A DNA stretch of 13,865 nucleotides from Burkholderiales bacterium (GTDB taxonomy: Bacteria; Pseudomonadota; Gammaproteobacteria; Burkholderiales; Burkholderiaceae): the NCBI GenBank assembly GCA_947371645.1, contig CANBQJ010000090.1, forward strand, positions 1 through 13,865, written 5' to 3'. Position numbers and translations under genes: made by a program. Below, one piece after another: positions 5,663 to 13,034 of the stretch (positions are counted from its first letter, which is position 1; each line of letters begins with the position of its first letter). Under the pieces are notes generated by a model. It was given only the letters and a program-made list of their open reading frames with translations, did not search any database and was not told where the DNA came from.

Positions 5663-7330
5663 TCAGTACAGGCCGAACTGCGCACCCAGGCTGTAGTAGC
5701 TGGACCAGAGCGCGCACTTGTGCGAATTGGCGTACTGGCCGTCATTCAGCGTGGAGATGCCTTCGGGTTTCAGGCTCTGCACGGGCGTGCCACCCGCGCC
5801 AGACCGGGGCCAATTGGGGTTGGGTTTGAGGCTCGTGCCGGGGCCGGAATCAGTGGGCCCCTCATTGGGGTTGCCCGTCCGAATGAAATTGCGCCAGTAC
5901 CTCAGCATCTGATCTGACAGGGCCAACTGCGAGGGTGACAAGCCAGGGAACTCAAGCCCGCTCACCGGTTTCTGAAAGAGGTAAAGCAAATCCCCTGCGT
6001 GATAGGCCCCCCAGCCTTCGGGCATGAAGGGGTCCTGGAAAAACTGCGGTGCCTGTTTGTCTGCGAACTCGAATGCGTAGGTGGGCACATGCCTGGCGAG
6101 CGATTGGGTCACCGTGTTGGTTGGGCAAGCCACGGCCACATCGGTGATCGCCGCCGCCAACGCTCGGCCCACGCTGCCATATTTGGAAGCGGGGTAGATG
6201 CTGGTGACGACCTTGCCGGCGAGCGCGCCAGCGAAATTCTTCATCGCACCGTCGTATTCGGTCTGTGTCACTTCACGCCCGAATGCGCCGTGAAACCCCC
6301 AGCCGATCAGCCCCTTGCCCTCGTCCTGCGTGGTCCCCAGCATGACCGGCAGCTTTTGAAAGTTGCCGCTGGCCAGCGCCGACAGCGAGGCTGCCGGGAT
6401 GGTCTGGCCATCGACGGTGGCTGGCCAGAAAGAGTTGCTGATGGCTTCCGTGGGTGTGGTGATCTGTGCAGCGGCCAACAGGTCGGTCACCGGTTTGGCG
6501 CGCAGACAAGCCATCTGGTCGGGGCCTTCGGGGCAGCCCACTTTGTTGGCGATGTCAGCGCCACGTGCGAGCGCTTTGCTCATGGGTGTCGTGCCCATCG
6601 AGCAGGTGGCGCTGTGCATGATCCCGCGTTGAAACAGCCCTGCAGCCTTGGGCGAGGTCAGCGCCATGCAGACGGATGCGCCGCCAGCCGACTGACCAGC
6701 GAGCGTCACCTGGCCCGGGTCGCCACCGAACGCGGCGATGTTGCGTTTCACCCAGGCCAGGGCCATGTACTGATCCTGCAGGCCGAAGTTGAGGGCCTTG
6801 TCTTCGGCCGTCAGGCTGGCCGTGGTCAGGAAGCCGAACACGCCCAGACGGTAGTTGATGGTCACCACGACGGCATCGGTCTTCTTCGCCATGGTGGAGG
6901 CGTCGTAGTAGGCACCCGAGCCGCTCCAGAAGCCGCCGCCATGAACGTAGACCAGCACGGGGCGAGGCTGGCTTGCGTTGCCCTGGGGTGCGAAGACATT
7001 GAGTGTCAGGCAGTCCTCATTGCTGGTGGCGGGCCCGAACATGTCGCCCGTTTGCGGGCAACTTGACCCGAACTGCCTGGCGTCTCGCACACCGCTCCAG
7101 GGCGTCGGGGCCTTGGGCGCACGCCAGCGCAAGTCACCAAGGGGTGCTTGTGCGTAGGGAATGCCCAGGAAGCGCGACCCGCCGTCATCTTGCGCGATGC
7201 CGGACAGTGCGCCTTCGGAGATGGTCACGGAAGGGGATGGCAAGGCGCCGTTGGCCAGGGCCTGGGCTGCCGTCAGGGCCAGGGCCAGAGAGGCCGCGTG
7301 CTTGAACAGGGGTGATGTGGAAGGGCTCAT
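5663..7330 (-). CDS. Secreted type-B carboxylesterase
   Basis: 555-residue alpha/beta-hydrolase of the carboxylesterase type B family (para-nitrobenzyl esterase/cholinesterase fold), hydrolysing carboxylic esters. An N-terminal Sec signal is evident (hydrophobic residues ~12-26, cleavage near ALA-NG), so it acts in the periplasm or outside. Landmarks: SNEDCLTLNVFAP (103-115), oxyanion HGGGF (130-134), nucleophile S214 in AGQSAGG, acid E337 in GTTQDEG, and base H444 in WGAYHAGDLLYLF. The nucleophile elbow is GQSAGG rather than the commoner GESAGG. Cys residues in SSCPQTGD and NEDCLTL (C91, C107) match the family's early disulfide. Start at 7330 has AGAGGA 5-6 bases upstream. Its promoter region carries a 40-bp concentric palindrome next to the ribosome binding site, and the nearest upstream gene is a TetR regulator, so repression by that TetR is likely. 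Natural substrate unknown. Confidence 0.92.
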   Translation of the reverse strand: MSPSTSPLFKHAASLALALTAAQALANGALPSPSVTISEGALSGIAQDDGGSRFLGIPYAQAPLGDLRWRAPKAPTPWSGVRDARQFGSSCPQTGDMFGPATSNEDCLTLNVFAPQGNASQPRPVLVYVHGGGFWSGSGAYYDASTMAKKTDAVVVTINYRLGVFGFLTTASLTAEDKALNFGLQDQYMALAWVKRNIAAFGGDPGQVTLAGQSAGGASVCMALTSPKAAGLFQRGIMHSATCSMGTTPMSKALARGADIANKVGCPEGPDQMACLRAKPVTDLLAAAQITTPTEAISNSFWPATVDGQTIPAASLSALASGNFQKLPVMLGTTQDEGKGLIGWGFHGAFGREVTQTEYDGAMKNFAGALAGKVVTSIYPASKYGSVGRALAAAITDVAVACPTNTVTQSLARHVPTYAFEFADKQAPQFFQDPFMPEGWGAYHAGDLLYLFQKPVSGLEFPGLSPSQLALSDQMLRYWRNFIRTGNPNEGPTDSGPGTSLKPNPNWPRSGAGGTPVQSLKPEGISTLNDGQYANSHKCALWSSYYSLGAQFGLY

Positions 7331-7340
7331 GTTTTCCTCT

Positions 7341-7380
7341 AAGTGAGTTGTGAATCACATTAGTGATGTTGGGCTCACTT
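7341..7380. promoter_or_regulatory. 40-bp concentric palindrome before the esterase gene
   Basis: Outer arms AAGTGAG (7341-7347) and CTCACTT (7374-7380) and inner arms ATCAC (7354-7358) and GTGAT (7363-7367) are perfect inverted repeats sharing the same centre, 7360.5. A third overlapping palindrome, TGTGA-A-TCACA, sits at 7349-7359. The element ends directly before the esterase ribosome binding site (AGAGGA, 7340-7335 on the minus strand). GTGA/TCAC half-sites recur through it. It looks like an operator for a dimeric or double-dimer repressor; the adjacent TetR (7469-8083) is the leading candidate. Confidence 0.65.
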
Positions 7381-7468
7381 CGTGGGAGGCGACAGGGGGA
7401 AAACCCAGGAGCGCGGCAAGCCGTTCAAGTCTGGAGGTGGGGCAGGCGGGGGCTGTAGGTGCCAGCGT

Positions 7469-8083
7469 TCAGCGTTGCCGCAACTGGTCGATCAGGTCGG
7501 CGAGTTGGGCATAGGCGTGCTCGCCGCTGAGGCCCAGGTCGCTGAACTCACCCTCGGCGAGCGCCTCGCAGAGGTGGTTCATGCAGATCAGCAAGGCGGC
7601 CACTTTCTCTTGCGACAGCCCCGGTTGCCTTGCCCGGATGCGCTGGATCTGCATGAGGCGGGTCTGCGCGGTGGCGTGACGCACAGTGGGCATGTCCTGC
7701 GCCAGGCGCTTGAGGCTGCGCTGGAAGGTCAGGAAAGAGCGGTGGCTTTCAACGAAGGCTTCGGCCAGGTGGGCGCTGCCCGTGGCCTCGGTCAACATGG
7801 CGTCCAGCTCGGCCATCTCGCCCTCGGCCCAGGCCTGGTGGACCGCGATGAACACCGCCAGCTTGTCCTTGTACCAGCGGTAGAAGGTCTGGGGCGCAAA
7901 GCCTGCACGCTCGGAAATCCGGTTGGTGGAGGTGCCCTCGTAGCCGTGCTCGACGAACTCTGCTGTGGCGGCATGCAGCAACAGCGTCGGTGCATCCTGG
8001 CCTGCCAGCACCTCATCTCGCGATGGCCGCCCCATGCGTTTGCGCGGGCGCGGCGACACCGCTGAGGGATCGTCCTGGCTCAT
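7469..8083 (-). CDS. TetR/AcrR family transcriptional regulator
   Basis: 204-residue repressor. A basic, Pro-rich leader (SPRPRKRMGRPSRDEV) precedes the TetR head; the helix-turn-helix is TSTNRISERAGFAPQTFYRWYKDKLAVF (about residues 50-77), with TFYRWYKDK as recognition helix and following turn. The rest is an all-helical ligand domain without a recognised signature. The start at 8083 is fixed by the ATGA overlap with the upstream hydrolase stop; an upstream in-frame ATG at 8137 lies inside the hydrolase. AGGCGG about 8 bases upstream can serve as ribosome binding site. It is third in a fumarase-hydrolase-TetR unit, and 138 bp upstream of the esterase. Likely targets are the esterase operator at 7341-7380 and possibly dyads in front of fumarase. 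Inducer unknown; an acyl compound would fit its two hydrolase neighbours. Confidence 0.88.
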   Translation of the reverse strand: MSQDDPSAVSPRPRKRMGRPSRDEVLAGQDAPTLLLHAATAEFVEHGYEGTSTNRISERAGFAPQTFYRWYKDKLAVFIAVHQAWAEGEMAELDAMLTEATGSAHLAEAFVESHRSFLTFQRSLKRLAQDMPTVRHATAQTRLMQIQRIRARQPGLSQEKVAALLICMNHLCEALAEGEFSDLGLSGEHAYAQLADLIDQLRQR

Positions 8084-8976
8084 GCCGAACCGCCTGAGCG
8101 CGAGGCCTGCGGGGCCGGGAAGACCGTGTCCAGCCAATCGACGATGGCGTCATAGACCTTGTCTTTGCCGCGGTCGCGCAGCATGTCGTGCGCCAGCGTC
8201 GGGAAGCTCTGGATGCTGACCAAACGTTGGGGCAGCCTGGCGGCGAAGTCCTGGCAGGCGCGTGGCGAGATCAGCCTGTCCGCTGGGGTGTAGACCAGCA
8301 AGGTCGGGCGCGTCCAGTGGCTTGCTCGGCTCATGGTGATCAGGCCTTGCTGCACGATGAAGGCCGCCAGCCTGGGCGTGACCTTCTTGTGGGCCAGCGG
8401 GTCCAGCTCGAACTCGCGAATCACCTCGGGGTCAGAGCTGCCCCATTCCGGCTTGAACACAATCGGCAGGGGCAGGTCCTGCATCAGCCTGCCCATGGTG
8501 CTCAGCAGCGCTTTTTGCAGCATGCCCATGGTGGGCTCCAGTGCGGGTGCAGAGAGCACCAGGCCATCCACCGGGCGGGCCCAGGGCGCACCTTCAGGTG
8601 GCTCGGCCAGCGCCGAAACGAAGCGGGCCGCGATGGCGCCGCCCAGGCTGTGCCCCATCAGCACCTGCGTCTGGCCAGGGTAGAGGCGCGCGGACAAGTC
8701 CATCACGCTGGCCAGATCGTGCAGCGGATCGTCGTCCTGCTGGATGCCGCCGCGTGTCCCGCCTGAGTGTCCGTGGCCTCGCAAATCGGGCGCCAGCACG
8801 CTCCAGCCCGCCTGGTTGAGGCGCGCGGCAATCAGCTTGTGGCGATCGGCGTGCTCGGACAGCCCGTGCAGGAAGACGATGACCCCGCGCGTTGGCGACA
8901 CCGGGTGATGCGCGATGCGCAGCTTCAGGCCATCACGCGCCTGAAGCTCGATGTCGACAAGCTCGGGTGTGCTCAC
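8080..8976 (-). CDS. Alpha/beta hydrolase, monoacylglycerol-lipase-like (serine aminopeptidase S33 fold)
   Basis: 298-residue cytoplasmic alpha/beta hydrolase. Motifs: oxyanion FLHGLSEHADRH (35-46), LAPDLRGHGHSGG (61-73), nucleophile S110 in MGHSLGGAIA, acid D233 in YTPADRLIS, base H263 in PTLAHDMLRD. This set is typical of bacterial monoacylglycerol lipases and lysophospholipase L2 (PldB)-type enzymes, which release fatty acid from monoacylglycerol or lysolipid. No signal peptide. The start is GTG at 8976-8974, overlapping the fumarase TGA (8975-8973) as GTGA; its own TGA overlaps the TetR ATG. Both junctions suggest translational coupling. The link with a TCA-cycle enzyme is unusual. It could also act on other small esters; the exact substrate cannot be told from sequence. 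Confidence 0.88.
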   Translation of the reverse strand: MSTPELVDIELQARDGLKLRIAHHPVSPTRGVIVFLHGLSEHADRHKLIAARLNQAGWSVLAPDLRGHGHSGGTRGGIQQDDDPLHDLASVMDLSARLYPGQTQVLMGHSLGGAIAARFVSALAEPPEGAPWARPVDGLVLSAPALEPTMGMLQKALLSTMGRLMQDLPLPIVFKPEWGSSDPEVIREFELDPLAHKKVTPRLAAFIVQQGLITMSRASHWTRPTLLVYTPADRLISPRACQDFAARLPQRLVSIQSFPTLAHDMLRDRGKDKVYDAIVDWLDTVFPAPQASRSGGSA

Positions 8977-10499
8977 TCGGTCTTGACCGGGATCTTGCCG
9001 ATCTTGGCCGCCCAGGTCTTGGGCCCTTCGATGTGGGCGCTGGTGCCGCCGGCGTCGACGGCCACCGTCACAGGCATGTCGACCACGTCAAACTCATAGA
9101 TGGCTTCCATGCCCAGATCGGCAAAGCCCACCACCTTGGCGCCCTTGATGGCCTTGGACACCAGGTAGGCCGAGCCGCCCACGGCCATCAGGTAGGCCGA
9201 CTTGTGCTTCTTGATGGCCTCGATGGCCACGGGGCCGCGCTCGGCCTTGCCCACCATGCTGATCAGGCCGGTCTGGGCCAGCATCATTTCGGTGAAGCTG
9301 TCCATGCGGGTGGCGGTGGTGGGGCCGGCGGGGCCGACCACCTCGTCGCGCACCGGGTCGACGGGGCCCACGTAGTAGATGACGCGGTTGGTGAAGTCCA
9401 CCGGCAGCTGCTCGCCCTTGGACAGCATGTCCTGGATGCGCTTGTGCGCGGCGTTGCGGCCGGTCAGCATCTTGCCGTTGAGCAGCAGGGTCTGGCCGGG
9501 GGTCCAGCTGGCCACTTCGGCCTTGGTCAGGGTGTTGAGGTCCACGCGCTTGGACTTGTTGTAGTCCGGCGCCCAGTGCACGTTGGGCCACAGGTCCAGG
9601 CTGGGTGGGTCGAGGTAAACCGGGCCGGAGCCGTCCATCACGAAGTGCGCATGGCGGGTGGCGGCGCAGTTCGGGATCATGGCGATGGGCTTGGAGGCCG
9701 CATGCGTCGGATAGGTCTTGATCTTCACGTCCAGCACCGTGGTCAGGCCACCCAGGCCCTGCGCGCCAATGCCCAAGGCATTGACCTTCTGGTAGAGCTC
9801 GATGCGCAGCTCTTCCAGCTTGTTCTGGGGGCCACGTTCCAGCAGCTCGTACATGTCGATGTCGTCCATCAGCGACTCTTTGGCCAGCAGCGCGGCCTTC
9901 TCGGCCGTGCCACCCACGCCGATGCCCAGCATGCCGGGCGGACACCAGCCGGCGCCCATGGTCGGCACCGTCTTGAGCACCCAGTCCACGATGTTGTCGG
10001 AGGGGTTGAGCATGTAGACCTTGGACTTGTTCTCGGAGCCGCCGCCCTTGGCCGCCACGGTCACGTCCACCTTGTCGCCCGGCACCAACTCCATGAAGAC
10101 CACGGCAGGCGTGTTGTCCTTGGTGTTCTTGCGCTCGAAGATGGGGTCACTGAGCACCGAAGCGCGCAGCTTGTTGTCGGGGTTGTTGTAGCCGCGGCGC
10201 ACGCCTTCGTCCACCGCATCCTGGATGCTCTGGTTGCCAAAGCCTTCCCACTTCACGCCCATCCCGATCTTCAGGAACACATTGACGATGCCGGTGTCCT
10301 GGCAGATGGGGCGGTGGCCCTCGGCGCACATGCGCGAGTTGGTCAGGATCTGGGCGATGGCGTCCTTGGCGGCTGGCGACTCTTCGCGCTCGTAGGCACG
10401 CGCCAGGTGGGCGATGTAGTCGGCAGGGTGGTAGTAGCTGATGTACTGCAGCGCGGCTGCGACGCTTTCAACGAGGTCGTCGTGGCGAATGGTCGTCAT
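8973..10499 (-). CDS. Fumarate hydratase, class I (iron-sulfur)
   Basis: 508-residue class I fumarase, interconverting fumarate and L-malate in the TCA cycle with a 4Fe-4S cluster. Probable cluster cysteines are C66 in RPICQDTG, C186 in GWCPPGM and C278 in IPNCAATRH. Other family marks are KGGGSENKSK (151-160), LLLNGKMLTGRNAAHKRI, GPAGPTTATRMDSF and the C-terminal DAGGTSAHIEGP. Both the N-terminal (alpha) and C-terminal (beta) domains are present in one chain, as in FumA/FumB. Start at 10499 (MTTIRHDDLVESV) is set by homology, because the frame stays open upstream without stops through the antisense of acs. The ribosome binding site is weak (AAGG about 8 bases upstream). It is first in an overlapping unit with a lipase-like hydrolase and a TetR. 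Class I enzymes are oxygen- and superoxide-sensitive; no class II fumC is in the window. Gene symbol left open because fumA/fumB naming varies. Confidence 0.95.
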   Translation of the reverse strand: MTTIRHDDLVESVAAALQYISYYHPADYIAHLARAYEREESPAAKDAIAQILTNSRMCAEGHRPICQDTGIVNVFLKIGMGVKWEGFGNQSIQDAVDEGVRRGYNNPDNKLRASVLSDPIFERKNTKDNTPAVVFMELVPGDKVDVTVAAKGGGSENKSKVYMLNPSDNIVDWVLKTVPTMGAGWCPPGMLGIGVGGTAEKAALLAKESLMDDIDMYELLERGPQNKLEELRIELYQKVNALGIGAQGLGGLTTVLDVKIKTYPTHAASKPIAMIPNCAATRHAHFVMDGSGPVYLDPPSLDLWPNVHWAPDYNKSKRVDLNTLTKAEVASWTPGQTLLLNGKMLTGRNAAHKRIQDMLSKGEQLPVDFTNRVIYYVGPVDPVRDEVVGPAGPTTATRMDSFTEMMLAQTGLISMVGKAERGPVAIEAIKKHKSAYLMAVGGSAYLVSKAIKGAKVVGFADLGMEAIYEFDVVDMPVTVAVDAGGTSAHIEGPKTWAAKIGKIPVKTE

Positions 10500-10542
10500 G
10501 GCTTGGGCCTTGTTTGGCCTTTGTGGGGCGCGAAGGAGAGGG

Positions 10543-10558
10543 CGTGCGGTGCCGCACG
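10543..10558. promoter_or_regulatory. 16-bp palindrome in the fumarase leader
   Basis: CGTGCGG (10543-10549) and CCGCACG (10552-10558) are a perfect 7-bp inverted repeat with a 2-base spacer, about 44 bp upstream of the fumarase ATG. With so short a spacer it is a better protein-binding site than RNA hairpin. It partly overlaps a second dyad, CGGAC-AA-GTCCG (10557-10568). Confidence 0.45.
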
Positions 10559-10609
10559 GACAAGTCCGCCATTTTGCCAAGGATGTCGGGTACCGGTGCA
10601 GACAAGTCC
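10559..10609. repeat. Direct repeat GACAAGTCC, two copies 42 bp apart
   Basis: The 9-mer GACAAGTCC occurs at 10559-10567 and 10601-10609. Start-to-start distance is 42 bp, four turns of B-DNA, so both copies face the same side of the helix. The first copy is embedded in the palindrome CGGAC-AA-GTCCG. Candidate paired operator for the fumarase operon promoter; binding protein unknown. Confidence 0.4.
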
Positions 10610-10729
10610 AAGCACCCTGCACGCTGCGGTTTGGTGCGAGGCCCCGATCCGGGCGTGTGGTCTTTGTCACGTCGCGTCGATTGCTCGTTGACGGACGGCC
10701 TTGCACTGTGTCAGATTGGGACAGGGATA

Positions 10730-10736
10730 CCCCTAG
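10730..10736 (+). promoter_or_regulatory. CCCCTAG box upstream of acs
   Basis: CCCCTAG, extended to ACCCCTAGG (10729-10737), lies about 115 bp before the acs start. It is one of only two CTAG sites I found in the window; the other is in the same heptamer before the transporter gene. It is placed where an activator would bind upstream of the TTGACA at 10772. A LuxR-type response regulator such as CrbR/ErdR, known to activate acs in other proteobacteria, is a candidate by inference only. Confidence 0.45.
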
Positions 10737-10783
10737 GAACAAATTTCGGGGGCAAAGGCATGGTTGAGGGGTTGACAACGCCA

Positions 10784-10823
10784 GGCGCATGATGCTTGGC
10801 AAGTCGAGCATCAACGATGCGCC
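10784..10823 (+). promoter_or_regulatory. Bulged hairpin/dyad just upstream of acs
   Basis: GGCGCAT (10784-10790) pairs with ATGCGCC (10817-10823), and directly inside it GATGCT (10791-10796) pairs with AGCATC (10807-10812). The two stems stack with a 4-base bulge (AACG, 10813-10816) and a 10-base loop. It ends 27 bases before the acs ATG, so it could be a 5' leader structure if transcription begins upstream, or a DNA operator if it begins near 10807. Confidence 0.45.
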
Positions 10824-10850
10824 ACAAGCGCCAAAAGAACGGAGCACGCC

Positions 10851-12842
10851 ATGACGGCCACACTGACTGACACCAAAACCCCCACGCCCGCTGTGCTTTA
10901 CCCCGTGCCTGCCGCATTTGCCCAGCAAGCCGCCGTGGGCAGTCGCGAGGCCTATGACGCCCTCTGCGCCCAGGCCCAGGCCGACTACACCGGGTTCTGG
11001 GCCGGCTACGCCCGCGACCTGCTGGCCTGGCACAAGCCTTTCACCCAGACCCTGGACGACAGTGAAGCCCCTTTCTTCAAGTGGTTTGAAGACGGCACGC
11101 TCAACGCCTCCTACAACTGCCTGGACCGCCACGTGCAGGCCGGTCTGGGCGACAAGGTCGCCGTCCGATTCGAAGCCGATGACGGCACCGTCAAGCTCCA
11201 CACCTACCGAGACCTGCTGCAGCGCGTGTGCCGACTGGCCAACGCATTGAAAGAGCAGGGCGTCCAGAAGGGCGACCGGGTGGTGCTGTATTTGCCCATG
11301 TCCGTCGAAGGCGTGGTGGCCATGCAGGCCTGCGCCCGCATTGGTGCCACCCACTCGGTCGTGTTTGGCGGCTTCTCGGCCCAGAGCCTGCGCGACCGTG
11401 TTGAAGACGCCGGTGCCGTCCTGGTCATCACTGCCGACGAGCAGGTGCGCGGCGGCAAGTCCCTGCCGCTGAAGGCCATCGTCGACGAAGGCCTGGGTCT
11501 GGGCGGCTGCGACGGCGTGCGCAAGGTCATCGTTTTCAAGCGCACTGGTGGCAACGTCACCATGAAGGCCGGGCGCGACCTCTGGATGCATGACGTCATG
11601 GCTGCGCAGTCCGAGGCCTGCGAGCCCGAATGGGTCTCGGCAGAGCACCCCCTCTTCCTGCTCTACACCTCCGGTTCGACCGGCAAGCCCAAGGGCGTGC
11701 AGCACAGCACCGGCGGCTACCTGCTGCACGCCACGCTGACCACCAAGTGGACCTTCGACCTCAAGCCCGACGACGTCTTCTGGTGCACCGCCGACATCGG
11801 CTGGGTCACCGGCCACACCTACGTCACCTATGGGCCACTGTCGTGTGGCGGCACCCAGGTGATCTTCGAAGGCGTGCCCACCTACCCGGATGCCGCGCGT
11901 TTCTGGCGGATGATCGAGTCGCACAAGGTCACCATCTTCTACACGGCCCCCACCGCCATCCGCGCGCTGATCAAGGCTGCGGAATCGACGGCGGCCGTGC
12001 ACCCGCGCAATTTCGACCTCAGCAGCCTGCGCCTGCTGGGCACCGTTGGCGAACCCATCAACCCGGCGGCCTGGGAGTGGTATCACCGCGAAATTGGCGG
12101 TGGCAGGTGCCCCATCGTGGACACCTTCTGGCAAACCGAAACCGGTGGGCACATGATCACCCCGCTGCCGGGCGCCCATGCGCTCACGCCGGGTTCCTGC
12201 ACGCTGCCCTTCCCGGGTATCGACGCGGCCGTTGTGGATGAAACCGGCAAGGAAGTGCCCTGGGGCCAAGGTGGCGTGCTGGTGGTGCGCAAACCCTGGC
12301 CGTCGATGATCCGCACCATCTGGAACGACCCCGAGCGTTTCAAGAAGAGTTATTACCCGCCGGATTTTGGTGGCGAGTATTACCTGGCTGGCGACGGCGC
12401 CATCCGCGATGTCGAAACCGGGTATTTCACGATCACGGGTCGCATCGACGATGTGCTGAATGTGTCGGGCCATCGCATGGGCACGATGGAAATCGAATCG
12501 GCGCTGGTGTCGCACCCGCTGGTGGCCGAAGCCGCCGTGGTGGGCCGTCCGGACGACCTCACCGGCGAAGCCATTTGTGCCTTCGTGGTGCTCAAGCGTC
12601 CACGCCCCACTGGCGAGGAAGCCAAACAACTGGCGACCGAATTGCGCAACCACGTGGGCCATGAAATTGGCCCCATCGCCAAGCCCAAAGACATTCGCTT
12701 CGGTGACAACCTGCCCAAAACCCGCTCCGGCAAGATCATGCGGCGACTGCTCAGGGTGGTGGCCAAAGGCGAATCTGTCACCCAGGACACCAGCACGCTG
12801 GAAAACCCAGCCATCCTGGACCAATTGGCACAAAGCAATTGA
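10851..12842 (+). CDS. acs: Acetyl-CoA synthetase (acetate--CoA ligase, AMP-forming)
   Basis: 663-residue enzyme converting acetate, ATP and CoA to acetyl-CoA, AMP and PPi in the cytoplasm. In order: N-terminal acyl-CoA synthetase entry domain ([11 protein letters not shown], 85-95), phosphate loop [11 protein letters not shown] (272-282), [16 protein letters not shown] (309-324), [11 protein letters not shown] (424-434), YYLAGDGA and [23 protein letters not shown] hinge region, and C-terminal [11 protein letters not shown] with K628, the residue acetylated and inactivated by Pat-type enzymes in the family. W427 in the TFWQTETG motif closes the pocket to short acyl chains and favours acetate; propionate activity cannot be excluded. 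Length fits Acs. Start at 10851 has GGAG about 8 bases upstream. It is divergent from fumarase and followed 259 bp later by an MHS symporter; both share a CCCCTAG box upstream, suggesting common regulation during acetate use. Confidence 0.95.
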   Translation: MTATLTDTKTPTPAVLYPVPAAFAQQAAVGSREAYDALCAQAQADYTGFWAGYARDLLAWHKPFTQTLDDSEAPFFKWFEDGTLNASYNCLDRHVQAGLGDKVAVRFEADDGTVKLHTYRDLLQRVCRLANALKEQGVQKGDRVVLYLPMSVEGVVAMQACARIGATHSVVFGGFSAQSLRDRVEDAGAVLVITADEQVRGGKSLPLKAIVDEGLGLGGCDGVRKVIVFKRTGGNVTMKAGRDLWMHDVMAAQSEACEPEWVSAEHPLFLLYTSGSTGKPKGVQHSTGGYLLHATLTTKWTFDLKPDDVFWCTADIGWVTGHTYVTYGPLSCGGTQVIFEGVPTYPDAARFWRMIESHKVTIFYTAPTAIRALIKAAESTAAVHPRNFDLSSLRLLGTVGEPINPAAWEWYHREIGGGRCPIVDTFWQTETGGHMITPLPGAHALTPGSCTLPFPGIDAAVVDETGKEVPWGQGGVLVVRKPWPSMIRTIWNDPERFKKSYYPPDFGGEYYLAGDGAIRDVETGYFTITGRIDDVLNVSGHRMGTMEIESALVSHPLVAEAAVVGRPDDLTGEAICAFVVLKRPRPTGEEAKQLATELRNHVGHEIGPIAKPKDIRFGDNLPKTRSGKIMRRLLRVVAKGESVTQDTSTLENPAILDQLAQSN

Positions 12843-12933
12843 GTGGTGGCAAGCCGCGGTGCAATCGCCGCAGTTTGCTCACCATCTCGATCGAACACAA
12901 AAGACAGATTTCTCCCCCGGTCACGAGCCTGGG

Positions 12934-12963
12934 GTATGGGCGAAGCCTTGCCCAAACCCATAC
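12934..12963. repeat. Inverted repeat with 7-bp arms
   Basis: GTATGGG (12934-12940) and CCCATAC (12957-12963) are perfect inverted copies around 16 bases, which contain an alternative pairing GGGC (12938-12941) with GCCC (12950-12953). Two mutually exclusive hairpins are therefore possible. No T-run follows; a processing or attenuating structure after acs, or an operator, are both possible. Confidence 0.35.
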
Positions 12964-13034
12964 GGAAATGGAGATGCGATCGTGCAATTCCCACGACAAC
13001 TCAGCGTTCACCCTCATTACACATTTTAACAACC

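Larger units (their letters stand above)
10500..10850. other. 351-bp divergent regulatory region between fumarase and acs
   Basis: No gene is credible here. It holds, left to right: a 16-bp palindrome (10543-10558), two GACAAGTCC repeats 42 bp apart (10559-10567, 10601-10609), a CCCCTAG box (10730-10736), a perfect TTGACA (10772-10777) on the acs strand with no good -10 at 17 bp, and a bulged hairpin (10784-10823). The fumarase half is GC-rich; the acs-proximal half around 10735-10775 is AT-richer, as expected for a promoter. Confidence 0.7.

Noticed and set aside
5999..7066. A 355-codon plus-strand frame opposite the esterase
   Set aside because: No ribosome binding site or domain; antisense of an esterase with an intact catalytic triad.
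8892..10691. A 599-codon plus-strand open frame opposite fumarase
   Set aside because: Extremely His/Gly/Val/Leu-rich, no family motifs, fully antisense to a well-supported fumarase; a codon-bias shadow.
8973..12833. A 1286-codon minus-strand open frame spanning fumarase, the intergenic region and the antisense of acs
   Set aside because: The fumarase part is real from 10499. The upstream ~780 residues are the complement of acs and of the intergenic region, with composition typical of GC-rich antisense frames (many His, Gly, Val, Ala) and no recognisable domain. Acs on the other strand is unmistakable.
10851..12842. Propionate--CoA ligase (prpE) as an alternative name for the acyl-CoA synthetase
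   Set aside because: Length, the TFWQTETGG motif with Trp427 and the overall sequence fit acetyl-CoA synthetase better, and no methylcitrate-cycle genes are adjacent. Some propionate activity remains possible.
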